Shown here: positions 52,254 to 61,487 of the stretch, one piece after another
Layout of the letters: every line of letters begins with the position of its first letter
How positions within the stretch are numbered: the first letter of the stretch is position 1
From: an uncultured Candidatus Thioglobus sp.
GTDB taxonomy: Bacteria > Pseudomonadota > Gammaproteobacteria > PS1 > Pseudothioglobaceae
Assembly (NCBI GenBank): GCA_905182815.1
Contig: CAJJCX010000001.1
Location: 1-64,000 of the forward strand
Direction: 5' to 3'
Length of the DNA stretch: 64,000 nt
Program-made: the position numbers and the translations under genes
Notes under the pieces: generated by a model
Seen by the model: the letters and a program-made list of their open reading frames with translations, nothing else
Database searches by the model: none
What the model was told of the DNA's origin: nothing

Positions 52254-52276
52254 GCAAATGATAATCATTATCATTT
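52254..52276 (+). promoter_or_regulatory. Strong Fur box upstream of DUF4856-fbpAB operon
   Basis: A perfect inverted repeat with 10-base arms AAATGATAAT and ATTATCATTT around one base (52256-52276), matching 17 of 19 Fur consensus positions in register 52254-52272. It lies about 45 nt before the DUF4856-type gene and is the clearest regulatory site in the window: iron repression of the downstream genes is expected. Confidence 0.92.
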
Positions 52277-52320
52277 GATACAAAACAACATTTAACTTCA
52301 ATTATTTAAGGAAATAAGCA

Positions 52321-53718
52321 ATGTTTATAAAGCGATTTACCGCCAAAGCGGTTCCACTAACTGTCGTTCTTACGTCAGCAATTTTGATTTCATCAGCATC
52401 ATTTGCTAGATCAAATGTCTATGCTGATTTTCCAATTACACTTAAAGACTACTCTGGAAGTGCAACAACCTCTACATCATATAAAGGGCAAATGGCGAGA
52501 CATGCTCTTGAAAGCTCTCTTAAGAAATTAATTTCTAAGGGTGATATGTCTGCAATGCAAAGTTATTATTCTGGTGGAAGCGCAGATCGAGTGATTATTG
52601 CTCCAGCAACAAAAGGTGATTTTGTTATTATGCAGTCTACCATTGGTGAACTCTCTAGTAAAAATCTTAGCGGAAAAACGTATAAAGGTTTAATTCCAGG
52701 CTGGCCTGGTAATATGACTGGCCCTGAAGTAGTCGCTTTTATGTTTGAGAAAGCTGCTGATGCTGAGGCTGGTTATGACGCTGCACATGCCTATGACTAT
52801 ACTCAATTAGTATCTAAATTTTTAATGGGTGCTGTTATGTATAACCAGGCAGTTGATAACTATCTTGATGAAAAGCTTGAGGCAGATACTAAGCCTAATA
52901 ATAAGCCATACAAAGATGGTGCTGCCTATACGGGTAAAGAGCATGTTTGGGATGAGGCATTTGGTTATTTTGGCGCTCCATCGCACACACTAACTCTTTC
53001 AGCTCAAGATGTTTACAATATTGCTAAACAAAAAGATGTATCTGCTGCTGACTATAACTATGACGGTAAAGTAGACTTGTATAAAGAAATGGCTTTTGGT
53101 CATGCCTATTATGCATCTTCATTTGATAAGGGTGGAAAAACAACTTACCTTCATGACATTGTCGGGGCATACATGGATGGAAGAGATATGCTAGTGGCAG
53201 CAGATGCTAACGCTCTTAGTGATTCTCAACGTGATCAACTTAAAGCTTACGCTAAAATAATTAAGACTAACTGGGAAAAAGTAATAGCTGAGGCAGTATT
53301 CAAGTACGCAGGTGAGACTTATGAGGACATGGTTAAAATTGAGGCAATCCTTGAATCTAATGGAGATGTTGCTAAAGCATGGCGTAACTATGCGAAGCAT
53401 TGGGGTGAGCTAAAAGGTTTTGCGTTAGCGCTTCAAGTTGGCGGAAAAGACATGGGCGCAGTATCTGTTAGGCTAAACCGTTTAATTGGACACAGCCCAC
53501 TACTTTTAGGTAACACCCAAGTTACTGGAGTTGATTCAAATGGAGAGTATATCCAGAGTAATTCTGAGTCATGGGGTGGCTATATGGCGCACATGTTGAA
53601 AGTTCAAAACCTAATGGTTGATGAGTTTGCAGTTGTTGCAAAATCTCATGATCAGACTGCAGGTTTAGCTGAATTAGTGAAAACTCTTGGTGGAAAATCT
53701 AGCGCGGAGAATGACTGA
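52321..53718 (+). CDS. Iron-regulated exported DUF4856-type protein
   Basis: A 465-residue protein with an N-terminal signal peptide (residues about 10-30, ending SASFA). The mature part is helical, with EHVWDEAFGYFGAPSHT, MAFGHAYYASSFDKGG and WRNYAKHWGELKGFALALQ, the pattern of DUF4856 proteins. These are sometimes found with imelysin-type iron-uptake proteins; function unproven. Immediately behind a strong Fur box and ahead of fbpA-fbpB, so a periplasmic or surface role in iron capture is a reasonable inference. The AAGGA ribosome site is at 52308-52312. The stop overlaps the next start by 8 nt. Confidence 0.75.
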   Translation: MFIKRFTAKAVPLTVVLTSAILISSASFARSNVYADFPITLKDYSGSATTSTSYKGQMARHALESSLKKLISKGDMSAMQSYYSGGSADRVIIAPATKGDFVIMQSTIGELSSKNLSGKTYKGLIPGWPGNMTGPEVVAFMFEKAADAEAGYDAAHAYDYTQLVSKFLMGAVMYNQAVDNYLDEKLEADTKPNNKPYKDGAAYTGKEHVWDEAFGYFGAPSHTLTLSAQDVYNIAKQKDVSAADYNYDGKVDLYKEMAFGHAYYASSFDKGGKTTYLHDIVGAYMDGRDMLVAADANALSDSQRDQLKAYAKIIKTNWEKVIAEAVFKYAGETYEDMVKIEAILESNGDVAKAWRNYAKHWGELKGFALALQVGGKDMGAVSVRLNRLIGHSPLLLGNTQVTGVDSNGEYIQSNSESWGGYMAHMLKVQNLMVDEFAVVAKSHDQTAGLAELVKTLGGKSSAEND

Positions 53719-54592
53719 CTTTTTCGCAAATTTTCTTAATCCTGAAAAGCGCTTATTTGTTGGATACCTAATAAGCGCTGCCTTTATAGCAGTAATTTGG
53801 CTTAGGGCAGTTCAAAAAAAACCACTGACAACTATTGTCAGTGGTTTTTTCAATTCTAAAATTTGGTTTTCTAAATCAGCAATTGGCGACTATAAATTAA
53901 TGGTTCTCAATCAATTTTTCATAAAGCTTTTAGCACCTATCTTACTAGGTCAGCTTGCTCTAACCTTATTTGTCTTTGAAAATATGCACCTGCTATTTTC
54001 GAGACCTTCAGAATCAATTCCTGTTTGGATGGTGATGATAATTTTTACTACTACTCTTTTTGTTGTAGATGATTTTTCAAGATATTTAGTTCATAGACTG
54101 ATGCATCGTGTTCCTATATTATGGCGATTTCATAAAGCCCATCACTCGGCAACTAATTTAACCCCATTAACAGTTCTTAGAACTCACCCTATTGAGGCAG
54201 TTCTTTTTAGCTTTCGAGCTTTAGTGGTTCACTCGTTATGTCTAGGAGTTTGTTTTTTCTTTTTCTCTGGAAGCGTTTCTCTGATCGAAATTTTTGGAGC
54301 AAGCTTATTTGTTGTAGTATTTCATGCCCTAGGTTCTAATCTTAGGCATTCTCATGTGAGTATTAGTTACTGGAATTGGCTAGAAAAAATTCTAGTCTCT
54401 CCCGCTCAGCATCAACTTCACCACTCAATTAACTCAAAGCATTTTGATTGTAATTTTGGTGCGATTCTTTCAATATGGGATACTATTGGAGGAAGTTGTT
54501 TAACGTCCAATAAAGATCAGCAAATTGAATTTGGACTTAAGGGGCAATCTGAAGCAGCCCATAACCTTAAAAATCTAATTGTTGGATCATAA
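53711..54592 (+). CDS. Membrane di-iron fatty-acid-hydroxylase/sterol-desaturase family protein
   Basis: About 293 residues with several membrane helices and the His-box set of the family: HRLMHRVPILWRFHKAHHS, LRTHPIEAV, LRHSHV and QHQLHH. Members hydroxylate lipids or carotenoids using O2 and a di-iron centre. Start ATG 53711 overlaps the DUF4856 stop. Its 5' coding region contains a perfect terminator-like hairpin (53816-53850). It lies in a Fur-controlled operon, which is odd for an iron-requiring enzyme; substrate unknown. Confidence 0.82.
   Translation: MTDFFANFLNPEKRLFVGYLISAAFIAVIWLRAVQKKPLTTIVSGFFNSKIWFSKSAIGDYKLMVLNQFFIKLLAPILLGQLALTLFVFENMHLLFSRPSESIPVWMVMIIFTTTLFVVDDFSRYLVHRLMHRVPILWRFHKAHHSATNLTPLTVLRTHPIEAVLFSFRALVVHSLCLGVCFFFFSGSVSLIEIFGASLFVVVFHALGSNLRHSHVSISYWNWLEKILVSPAQHQLHHSINSKHFDCNFGAILSIWDTIGGSCLTSNKDQQIEFGLKGQSEAAHNLKNLIVGS
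53816..53850. terminator. Perfect terminator-like hairpin inside the hydroxylase coding region
   Basis: AAAAAACCACTGACAA and TTGTCAGTGGTTTTTT form a 16-bp perfect stem with a 3-nt loop, ending in a run of T on the plus strand and, by symmetry, also on the minus strand. It begins 97 nt after the DUF4856 stop and lies in codons of about residues 36-47 of the hydroxylase. It could stop most transcripts after the DUF4856 gene and lower fbpAB expression. Confidence 0.8.
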
Positions 54593-54637
54593 ATTTACCT
54601 TTTAAAGTTATTTAACTTAACCTTTTTGGAGTGCAAA

Positions 54638-55657
54638 GTGACAAAATTAAAACTAATTCTTTCTGTACTGGTTTTTGCAATTTTTTCTACATCTTTTTCA
54701 ACTGCTGTTTTAGCAGCGACTAGCGATAGTATTACTGTTTATAGCACTAGGAAAGAGCACTTAATTAAACCACTATTTGATGCTTTTACTAGTAACACTG
54801 GAATTGAAGTTAAATATCTAACAGGCAATGGTGGAGCTTTGATTGAACGTATTAAACTAGAAGGCAAAAGAACCAAGGCAGATATGTTTATTACTGTTGA
54901 TGCGGGTAATCTTTGGTATGCAGCTTCACAAAATTTATTTCAGCAAGTAAAAAGTGAAATTATTAATAATAATATTCCAGATCATCTTAGGGATCCTGAG
55001 GGATTTTGGACAGGTTTATCGGTTAGAGCAAGAACAATTATTTATAGTACTGAAAGAGTAGACCCTTCAGAATTATCTACATATCAAGACTTAGCGGATA
55101 AAAAATGGAAAGGTAGGCTTTGTTTACGAACAAGTAAAAAAGTTTATACCAAATCTCTCGTAGCATCTTTAATTTATCATGACGGACAAAAAACTACTAC
55201 TGACGTTGTAAAGGGCTGGGTTGATAATTTGGCCGCAACTCCAAACGCAGAGGATAATCATGTTATGAGTGCTATCCTGGCAGGTCAGTGTGATGTTGGT
55301 ATTGTGAATACCTATTACTTTGGACGCCTCCAAGCTGAAAAGCCAAATGTTGCGCTTAAACTATTTTGGGCGAACCAAGGCTCTACAGGAACTCATGTAA
55401 ACATTTCAGGAGCTGGAGTTACAAAACACTCTAGTAACAAAGAAAACTCTATTAAGTTGTTAGAATTTTTATCTTCAATCGAAGCCCAAAAGATTTATGT
55501 AGAGTTAAATAAAGAGTACCCAGCAAGTCAAAAATTAAAAGCTGATAATTTAATTGCGCAGTGGGGTGATTTTAATCAGGATAAAATGAATTTATCTGTT
55601 GCTGGAAAAAATCAAGCAGATGCGGTTGCCTTAATGCAGAGAGAAGGCTATAGATAA
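54638..55657 (+). CDS. fbpA: Ferric-iron ABC transporter substrate-binding protein
   Basis: A secreted binding protein of about 339 residues with signal peptide (LKLILSVLVFAIFSTSFSTA). It starts its mature domain SITVYSTRKEHLIKPLFDAF and contains LTGNGGALIERIKLEG, DMFITVDAGNLWYAA and GIVNTYYFGRL, the pattern of FbpA/FutA ferric-binding proteins with the paired Tyr of the Fe site (NTYYF). Start chosen at GTG 54638, 7 nt after GGAG; a TTG 12 nt earlier is possible. Followed by fbpB. Confidence 0.9.
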   Translation: MTKLKLILSVLVFAIFSTSFSTAVLAATSDSITVYSTRKEHLIKPLFDAFTSNTGIEVKYLTGNGGALIERIKLEGKRTKADMFITVDAGNLWYAASQNLFQQVKSEIINNNIPDHLRDPEGFWTGLSVRARTIIYSTERVDPSELSTYQDLADKKWKGRLCLRTSKKVYTKSLVASLIYHDGQKTTTDVVKGWVDNLAATPNAEDNHVMSAILAGQCDVGIVNTYYFGRLQAEKPNVALKLFWANQGSTGTHVNISGAGVTKHSSNKENSIKLLEFLSSIEAQKIYVELNKEYPASQKLKADNLIAQWGDFNQDKMNLSVAGKNQADAVALMQREGYR

Positions 55658-55687
55658 TTAGGTAGGTATTACAATTTAAATAGCCCA

Positions 55688-57305
55688 ATGAGTATTAAAC
55701 AGAATAATTCAAATATCTTAATGGGCTTCCTAGCATTTTCGGTTGCTTTCCCAATAATAGTTGTATGTTCTGCCTGGTTATTACCTGGGACAGAGCTTTG
55801 GGGGCATTTTTCAGAAAATCTTCTTCCTGAACTAATTAGCTTCTACTTTAATATTGCTTCTAGGTGTTGGCATTGGAGTTAGTGTCCTTGGGAACAGTTC
55901 TTGGCATACCTTAGTTGTCATGGTTGAGTTTCCAGGAAGAGAAGTGGCTTGAGTGGGCTCTTTTTCTTCCTTTTGCGATTCCCGCTTATGTCTTAGCTTT
56001 TGTCTATCTGGGAGTTTTTGATTATTCAGGCTATGTGCACAGGTATGGTTAAGAGAGATTACTGGGAGTTCCAGGCTTTGATATTCGCTCTGGTCATTGG
56101 GCAATTATACTTAACATTCGTGCTAGTTTTCTATCCTTATGTTTATATGATGGCAAGGGCCTCGTTCAAGCGACAAAAGATTCAAATGATTGAGGCTGGT
56201 AAAATGTTGGGCGCCAACCCTTTAAGAGTTTTTTGGAGAATTTCTGTCCCACTAGCTAGGCCTGCAATAGCTGCTGGATTGCTAGTTACTCTAATGGAGA
56301 CTTTGGCAGACTTTGGTGTTGTTTCTTTATTTAATTACTCAACCTTCACAACTGCTATTTATTCTGCATGGGGGGACTTTCGTTCAATTGAAGTTGCTGC
56401 GCAGCTTGCTTCATTGCTTGTAGTCGTATGCTTTCTTTCTAATTTATTTTGAAAGAAAAGCGCAGAGGTAAGGCTAAATATTACTCTTCTGATGTCTCTA
56501 ATATAAAAGCCTTACTCATGCAAATGGCCTAATTACTGGTTGGTTAATTTTTGTATTTGTATTTGGAGTATTTATGCTCTCATTTGCAATGCCATTGCTT
56601 CAAATCATTAATTTGGAGTTCTGAAGTGTTTTCATTAGAATGGAGTGGATCGTTATTTTGATTATTTTGCTTCACAGTGGTATTCTAACTATTAGCGCTA
56701 CAGCTCTTATAGTTGTTATTGCTACAATATCTGGCGCTCCCTAGTCGCCGAAAATCAGAAAGTAAAACTCTTCAACTATTGATACGATTTTCAACTCTTG
56801 GTTATGCTCTCCCAGGATCAGTAATGGCTGTTGGTTTGCTATATGGCGTTCAAAATATCTCATTAATTAGCATTTATTTTGGCGGCTCATCAATTAACCA
56901 TATTCTATTTGGTTCAGTTGCATTGTTGCTATTTGCTTATGTATCAAGATTTATGGCAATTGCATATAATTCAACTAGCGCTTCAGCTGAGCAAATTAAG
57001 CCTGTCTATGGGCAAAGTGCAAGGCTCCTTGGCGCTTCAAGATTCCGCTTAATTAACGAGGTTTACCTCCCAATGATGATGCCTGGAATCTTAGCTGGAG
57101 GGTTATTGGTAGCAGTTGATGTCATGAAGGAACTACCAGCGACTTATTTATTAAGGCCTTTTGGCTGGGATACTCTAGCAATTCGTGTTTTTGAGTTAAG
57201 TTCTGAGGGCTTTATGAAAGAGCTGCAATACCCGCTTTAATCATGGTTCTTTTTGGTGCAATTATAATGCTTATATTTAATAAACTAGATAGTGAGAAAT
57301 ATTAA
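55688..57305 (+). CDS. fbpB: Ferric-iron ABC transporter permease, heavily frameshifted
   Basis: A fused permease of about 540 residues with two EAA coupling motifs. Readable pieces, in order: MGFLAFSVAFPIIVVCSAWL, KWLEWALFLPFAIPAYVLAF, GVPGFDIRSGHWAII, YPYVYMMARASFKRQKIQMI, KMLGANPLRVFWRIS, GWLIFVFVFGVFMLSFAMPL, LGYALPGSVMAVGLLYG, RLLGASRFRLINEVYLPMM, ending NKLDSEKY at 57305. At least seven frame changes fall between 55850 and 56750, plus one near 57235. The rest of the operon is intact and Fur-controlled, which favours errors over loss, but real decay cannot be ruled out. Confidence 0.8.
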
Positions 57306-57392
57306 AGCATCAATGGCCAGATTATAAAAAAAAATAGCTGTTATTTGAATTAGGTAAAATAATTTTATTATTTACCCTAATAGATTATTTTT

Positions 57393-58577
57393 ATGAGTAA
57401 TGATTTACTTGAAGTAAAAGGCGTTAAATTCTCCTCTATTGCTTCTGGCATAAAGAAAAATAATGACTTAGATCTGTCATTAATTTCACTAATTGATGGC
57501 ACTCAAACTGCAGCAGTTTTTACTCAAAACATTTTTTGTGCTGCCCCAGTTATTGTTGCAAAAAATCACTTAAATTCAAATGTAAAAGCCCTTCTTATCA
57601 ATAGCGGAAACGCCAATGCAGGGACCGGTCAAAAAGGCTTAGAGGCTTGTTTGAAGACGTGTGAGATTTTTGCAGGAAAATTGGATATTAATTCAGATCA
57701 AATTTTGCCATTTTCAACTGGAGTAATTGGACAATTATTACCCTTAGAGCCGTTTGAAAAAAATACAGAAAAGCTAGTTGATAGCCTCTCATCAAGTAAT
57801 ATGAGTGATGTATCTAAAGGCATATTAACTACTGATTTAGTTGAAAAATCTTGCTCGATTTCCTTTGCTATAAATGGAAATAATGTCACGCTATCAGGGA
57901 TTGCTAAGGGCTCAGGAATGATTCGACCGGATATGGCAACGATGCTAAGTTTTATAGTTACTGATATTGGGGCTTCAAAAGAAGAGCTTTATAACTGTTT
58001 AGATATTGCAGTAAATCAGTCTTTCAACCGGATTACAGTTGATGGTGATACTTCAACAAACGATGCCTGCACTTTAAGTGCTACCGATCAATCTAGCGTT
58101 CAGCTCAACGATTGTAAAGAAGAATTTCAAAATGCACTGAATGAAATAACAAAAACATTAGCCCAAATGATTATTAAAGATGGAGAGGGCGCCACTAAAT
58201 TTGTAGAAATAAAAGTTGGCGGTCTGTCTTCAGTTGATGATTGTCTGGAAGTTGCGTATACCGTTGCCCACTCTCCATTAGTTAAAACTGCATTATTTGC
58301 AAGTGATGCAAATTGGGGCAGGATCTTGGCTGCGGTAGGAAGGTCAAAAGTAGATGGAATCTCTATTGAAAATATTGATATTTTCTTAAATGATTTACAA
58401 ATTATCTCTTCAGGTGAGATAAGTAAAGACTACACAGAGGCCGCTGGAAGCTTGGAAATGCAAAAGTCTGATATCACAATTAGGATTAGTTTGGGGGCTG
58501 CGCACACTAGTGAGAGCGTATGGACAACAGACCTTTCGTATGACTATGTCAAGATTAATGCGGAATATCGCAGTTAA
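57393..58577 (+). CDS. argJ: Bifunctional ornithine acetyltransferase/N-acetylglutamate synthase
   Basis: An intact 394-residue Ntn-fold enzyme of arginine synthesis. Self-cleavage occurs before the Thr in KGSGMIRPDMATMLSFI. LLINSGNANAGTGQKG, TVDGDTSTNDACTLSA and DANWGRILAAVGRS are conserved. Whether it is mono- or bifunctional cannot be told by eye. It lies about 90 nt after fbpB, likely with its own promoter in an AT-rich gap, and converges on cbbR. Confidence 0.96.
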   Translation: MSNDLLEVKGVKFSSIASGIKKNNDLDLSLISLIDGTQTAAVFTQNIFCAAPVIVAKNHLNSNVKALLINSGNANAGTGQKGLEACLKTCEIFAGKLDINSDQILPFSTGVIGQLLPLEPFEKNTEKLVDSLSSSNMSDVSKGILTTDLVEKSCSISFAINGNNVTLSGIAKGSGMIRPDMATMLSFIVTDIGASKEELYNCLDIAVNQSFNRITVDGDTSTNDACTLSATDQSSVQLNDCKEEFQNALNEITKTLAQMIIKDGEGATKFVEIKVGGLSSVDDCLEVAYTVAHSPLVKTALFASDANWGRILAAVGRSKVDGISIENIDIFLNDLQIISSGEISKDYTEAAGSLEMQKSDITIRISLGAAHTSESVWTTDLSYDYVKINAEYRS

Positions 58578-58580
58578 GGT

Positions 58581-59477
58581 TTATAGATATTTTTCAGCCT
58601 TCGTATTTTCAATTACAAACTGTTTAAACTTTCTTGCAATTGGAGACAACTCTGCTTCTGCATGATGAACAATATGCCACTGCCTTACAATCGGAAAGGG
58701 AGCAACATTAAGCTGCCTGATGATATTGTTTTTAAGTTGAAGATTCACAGAATGCATCGAAACAAAACCAATCCCTAATCCTGCTTGAACCGCCTCAACA
58801 ATAGCTTCATTCGAGTTAATTTGAATATCTGAATTAAAGTTTAAACCAGTAAACTTTTCAATTGTTATGCGAGTGCCTGAACCAACTTCCCTCGTAAGTA
58901 AAGTTTCCTTGGCTAAATCTTTAATTGTGACTCTTTTCTTATTTAGCAGCTCATTCTCAGGGTGAGCGATTGCAATCAAAGGATTTTTCATAAATGCTTG
59001 AGAAATTAATGGAATATTTTTTGGAGGCTCTCCCATTATTACGAGATCAGCATTGTTATTTTTTAGGTTGTTAAGAAGTGACTGCCTATTTGTAACATCG
59101 ATATAGAAAGTCATTTTAGGAAACTCTTTTTTAAACTTTGCAAGTAATGCGCTAATAAATGAATTTGCAGTTGTTGCAACTGCTATTTGAAGATGGCCAG
59201 AATCTGGACTGAGTATTTCATCCATTTCAAGTTTTGAATTTTCAAGTGTACTGATCGTTTTTACTGCAGTTTCATAAAGCTTTTTTCCAATAAATGTAGC
59301 GCTGATTTTTTTTCCATTAATATCAAATAATTTTGCTCCAATACTATCTTGAAGCTGCTGTATCTGCATATATACTGCAGGCTGAGTGATATGGAGCTCT
59401 TTACTCGCACTTGTAAATCCGCCTAATCTAATGACTGATTCATAGCTATAGAGCTGTTTTAATGTATAATTAATCAT
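58581..59477 (-). CDS. cbbR: LysR-type regulator CbbR
   Basis: A 298-residue LTTR with N-terminal HTH (QLYSYESVIRLGGFTSASKE, LHITQPAVYMQIQQLQ) and an effector domain containing EVGSGTRITIEKF, like CbbR proteins that sense ribulose bisphosphate, PEP or NADPH. It is divergent from cbbL across about 100 nt, the standard CbbR arrangement, supporting control of the RuBisCO operon. Confidence 0.9.
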   Translation of the reverse strand: MINYTLKQLYSYESVIRLGGFTSASKELHITQPAVYMQIQQLQDSIGAKLFDINGKKISATFIGKKLYETAVKTISTLENSKLEMDEILSPDSGHLQIAVATTANSFISALLAKFKKEFPKMTFYIDVTNRQSLLNNLKNNNADLVIMGEPPKNIPLISQAFMKNPLIAIAHPENELLNKKRVTIKDLAKETLLTREVGSGTRITIEKFTGLNFNSDIQINSNEAIVEAVQAGLGIGFVSMHSVNLQLKNNIIRQLNVAPFPIVRQWHIVHHAEAELSPIARKFKQFVIENTKAEKYL

Positions 59478-59511
59478 AATATAAATTGATGATTATTTAA
59501 ATAAATATTAT

Positions 59512-59540
59512 TTTACATTATTTATTTCACCTACTATAAT
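59512..59540 (+). promoter_or_regulatory. Promoter of the cbb operon
   Basis: A -35 box TTTACA (59512-59517), 17-base spacer and perfect -10 box TATAAT (59535-59540), about 40 nt before the cbbL ATG; a GGGAG ribosome site is at 59569-59573. A 12-base palindrome TTATTTAAATAA (59493-59504) lies just upstream of the -35 box and could be part of a CbbR site, though the AT-rich context makes that weak. Confidence 0.7.
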
Positions 59541-59580
59541 GATTTCATTTTTATATTAATATTAAACAGGGAGTGGGACT

Positions 59581-61002
59581 ATGGCTAAGAAAGGTTACGA
59601 TGCAGGTGTAAAGGAATACCGCGATACATATTGGATGCCCGAGTATGAGCCAAAAGATACTGATATTCTGGCATGCTTTAAAATTACGCCCCAACCAGGC
59701 GTTCCAAGAGAAGAGGTTGCAGCCGCTGTTGCAGCTGAATCTTCAACAGGAACTTGGACTACAGTTTGGACTGATCTGTTAACAGATCTTGACCACTACA
59801 AGGGACGCGCCTACCGCATTGAAGACGTGCCAGGATCAGATGATGCAATTTATGCTTTTATTGCATACCCAATTGATTTATTTGAAGAGGGCTCAATCGT
59901 TAACGTTCTTACCTCTCTCGTAGGAAATGTATTCGGCTTTAAAGCATTAAGAGCTCTTAGACTTGAAGATATTCGTTTTCCGATAGCTTACGTTATGACG
60001 TGTGGAGGTCCCCCAAATGGAATCCAGGTTGAAAGAGACAAAATGAATAAATATGGCCGGCCGATGTTGGGATGTACCATTAAACCCAAACTTGGCTTAT
60101 CAGCTAAAAATTATGGACGCGCATGTTACGAGGGACTACGTGGTGGATTAGACTTTACAAAAGATGACGAAAATGTAAATTCACAGCCTTTCATGCGCTG
60201 GAGAGATCGTTTCGGTTTTGTTCAGGATGCAATTGAAAGGGCTGAAAGAGAAACAGGTGAAAGGAAAGGCCACTACTTAAATGTAACAGCTCCTACGCCA
60301 GAAGAGATGTACAAAAGAGCTGAGTATGCGAAAGAGTTAGGAACTCCAATCATTATGCATGACTTCTTTACGGCAGGCTTTACAGCAAATACAGGTCTTG
60401 CAAATTGGTGCCGCGATAACGGCTTATTGCTTCATATCCATAGAGCAATGCATGCTGTTGTAGATAGAAATCCAAATCACGGCATTCACTTCAGAGTGCT
60501 TGCTAAGTGTTTACGCCTTTCTGGAGGTGATCATATGCACTCAGGAACGGTAGTAGGAAAACTTGAAGGTGACCGTGAATCCACTTTGGGCTGGATTGAT
60601 TGCATGCGCGATAGCTTTATTAAAGAAGATCGCTCAAGAGGTATTTTCTTTGATCAGGACTTTGGGTCAATGCCAGGGATGCTACCTGTAGCTTCAGGCG
60701 GAATTCATGTCTGGCATATGCCAGCACTTGTAAATATATTTGGTGACGACTCAGTTCTCCAATTTGGCGGTGGAACACTTGGCCATCCATGGGGTAATGC
60801 GGCAGGTGCTGCTGCGAATCGAGTTGCTGTTGAAGCATGTGTTGAAGCAAGGAACGCTGGAAAAGACTTAGAAAAGGAATCTAAAGAGATTCTTACTAGT
60901 GCAGCAAAACACTCACCTGAGCTTAAGATTGCAATGGAGACATGGAAAGAGATTAAATTTGAGTTCGATACAGTTGATAAGCTGGACATAGTGCACAAGT
61001 AA
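59581..61002 (+). CDS. cbbL: RuBisCO large subunit, form I
   Basis: An intact 473-residue catalytic subunit that carboxylates ribulose-1,5-bisphosphate. Active-site segments are [11 protein letters not shown] (Lys168/Lys170) and [17 protein letters not shown] with the carbamylated Lys194. Also [11 protein letters not shown] and [18 protein letters not shown] (loop 6 region). Sequence and the following cbbS place it in form I, red-green group IA by resemblance; form II (CbbM) has no small subunit. No carboxysome gene adjoins, pointing to the cbbQ-associated cytosolic subtype. Confidence 0.98.
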   Translation: MAKKGYDAGVKEYRDTYWMPEYEPKDTDILACFKITPQPGVPREEVAAAVAAESSTGTWTTVWTDLLTDLDHYKGRAYRIEDVPGSDDAIYAFIAYPIDLFEEGSIVNVLTSLVGNVFGFKALRALRLEDIRFPIAYVMTCGGPPNGIQVERDKMNKYGRPMLGCTIKPKLGLSAKNYGRACYEGLRGGLDFTKDDENVNSQPFMRWRDRFGFVQDAIERAERETGERKGHYLNVTAPTPEEMYKRAEYAKELGTPIIMHDFFTAGFTANTGLANWCRDNGLLLHIHRAMHAVVDRNPNHGIHFRVLAKCLRLSGGDHMHSGTVVGKLEGDRESTLGWIDCMRDSFIKEDRSRGIFFDQDFGSMPGMLPVASGGIHVWHMPALVNIFGDDSVLQFGGGTLGHPWGNAAGAAANRVAVEACVEARNAGKDLEKESKEILTSAAKHSPELKIAMETWKEIKFEFDTVDKLDIVHK

Positions 61003-61051
61003 TGCATCAATCAACTTTTATTACAAGAAAAACTAATATAAGGAAAATATT

Positions 61052-61411
61052 ATGAGCAAAGTTCAAGATTACCCATCACGCCTTGGCGATAACTCGAGCA
61101 GAAAGTTTGAAACATTTTCATACTTACCTGCAATGAATGATAAACAAATTCGACAACAAGTACAGTACATTGTTGATCAGGGTTATAACCCTGGCGTAGA
61201 GCATACTGAAGTTGAAAATGCTATGGAAAATTACTGGTATATGTGGAAACTTCCTTTATTTGGTGAGACAGATGTTGATACAATTCTTGCTGAATGTAAG
61301 GAGTGCCATGATGCTAACCCAGATAATCATGTTCGACTAATTGGTTATGATAATTACGCTCAATCACAGGGCGCTTCAATGGTTATTTACAGAGGCAAAG
61401 GATTTAAATAA
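61052..61411 (+). CDS. cbbS: RuBisCO small subunit
   Basis: An intact 119-residue small subunit. [39 protein letters not shown] and [14 protein letters not shown] are typical form IA segments. Ribosome site AAGGAAA just upstream at about 61040. It is followed by a terminator-like hairpin before cbbQ, so cbbLS should be expressed above cbbQO. Confidence 0.97.
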   Translation: MSKVQDYPSRLGDNSSRKFETFSYLPAMNDKQIRQQVQYIVDQGYNPGVEHTEVENAMENYWYMWKLPLFGETDVDTILAECKECHDANPDNHVRLIGYDNYAQSQGASMVIYRGKGFK

Positions 61412-61441
61412 TCAAGTAAAATTAGGTAAGCTTGATTGGAT

Positions 61442-61472
61442 AAACCCCTGTCTAAGTGCAGGGGTTTTTTTT
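61442..61472 (+). terminator. Attenuator/terminator between cbbS and cbbQ
   Basis: AAACCCCTG / CAGGGGTTT is a 9-bp perfect stem with an 8-nt loop followed by a total run of eight T. It lies 30 nt after the cbbS stop and 15 nt before the cbbQ ATG. Partial read-through would set a high ratio of RuBisCO subunits to activase. Confidence 0.85.
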
Positions 61473-61487
61473 GAAGAGGATATAAAA

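Noticed and set aside
59581-61411. Carboxysomal RuBisCO.
   Set aside because: No cso genes follow; cbbS is followed by cbbQ and cbbO, the arrangement of the non-carboxysomal form I subtype.
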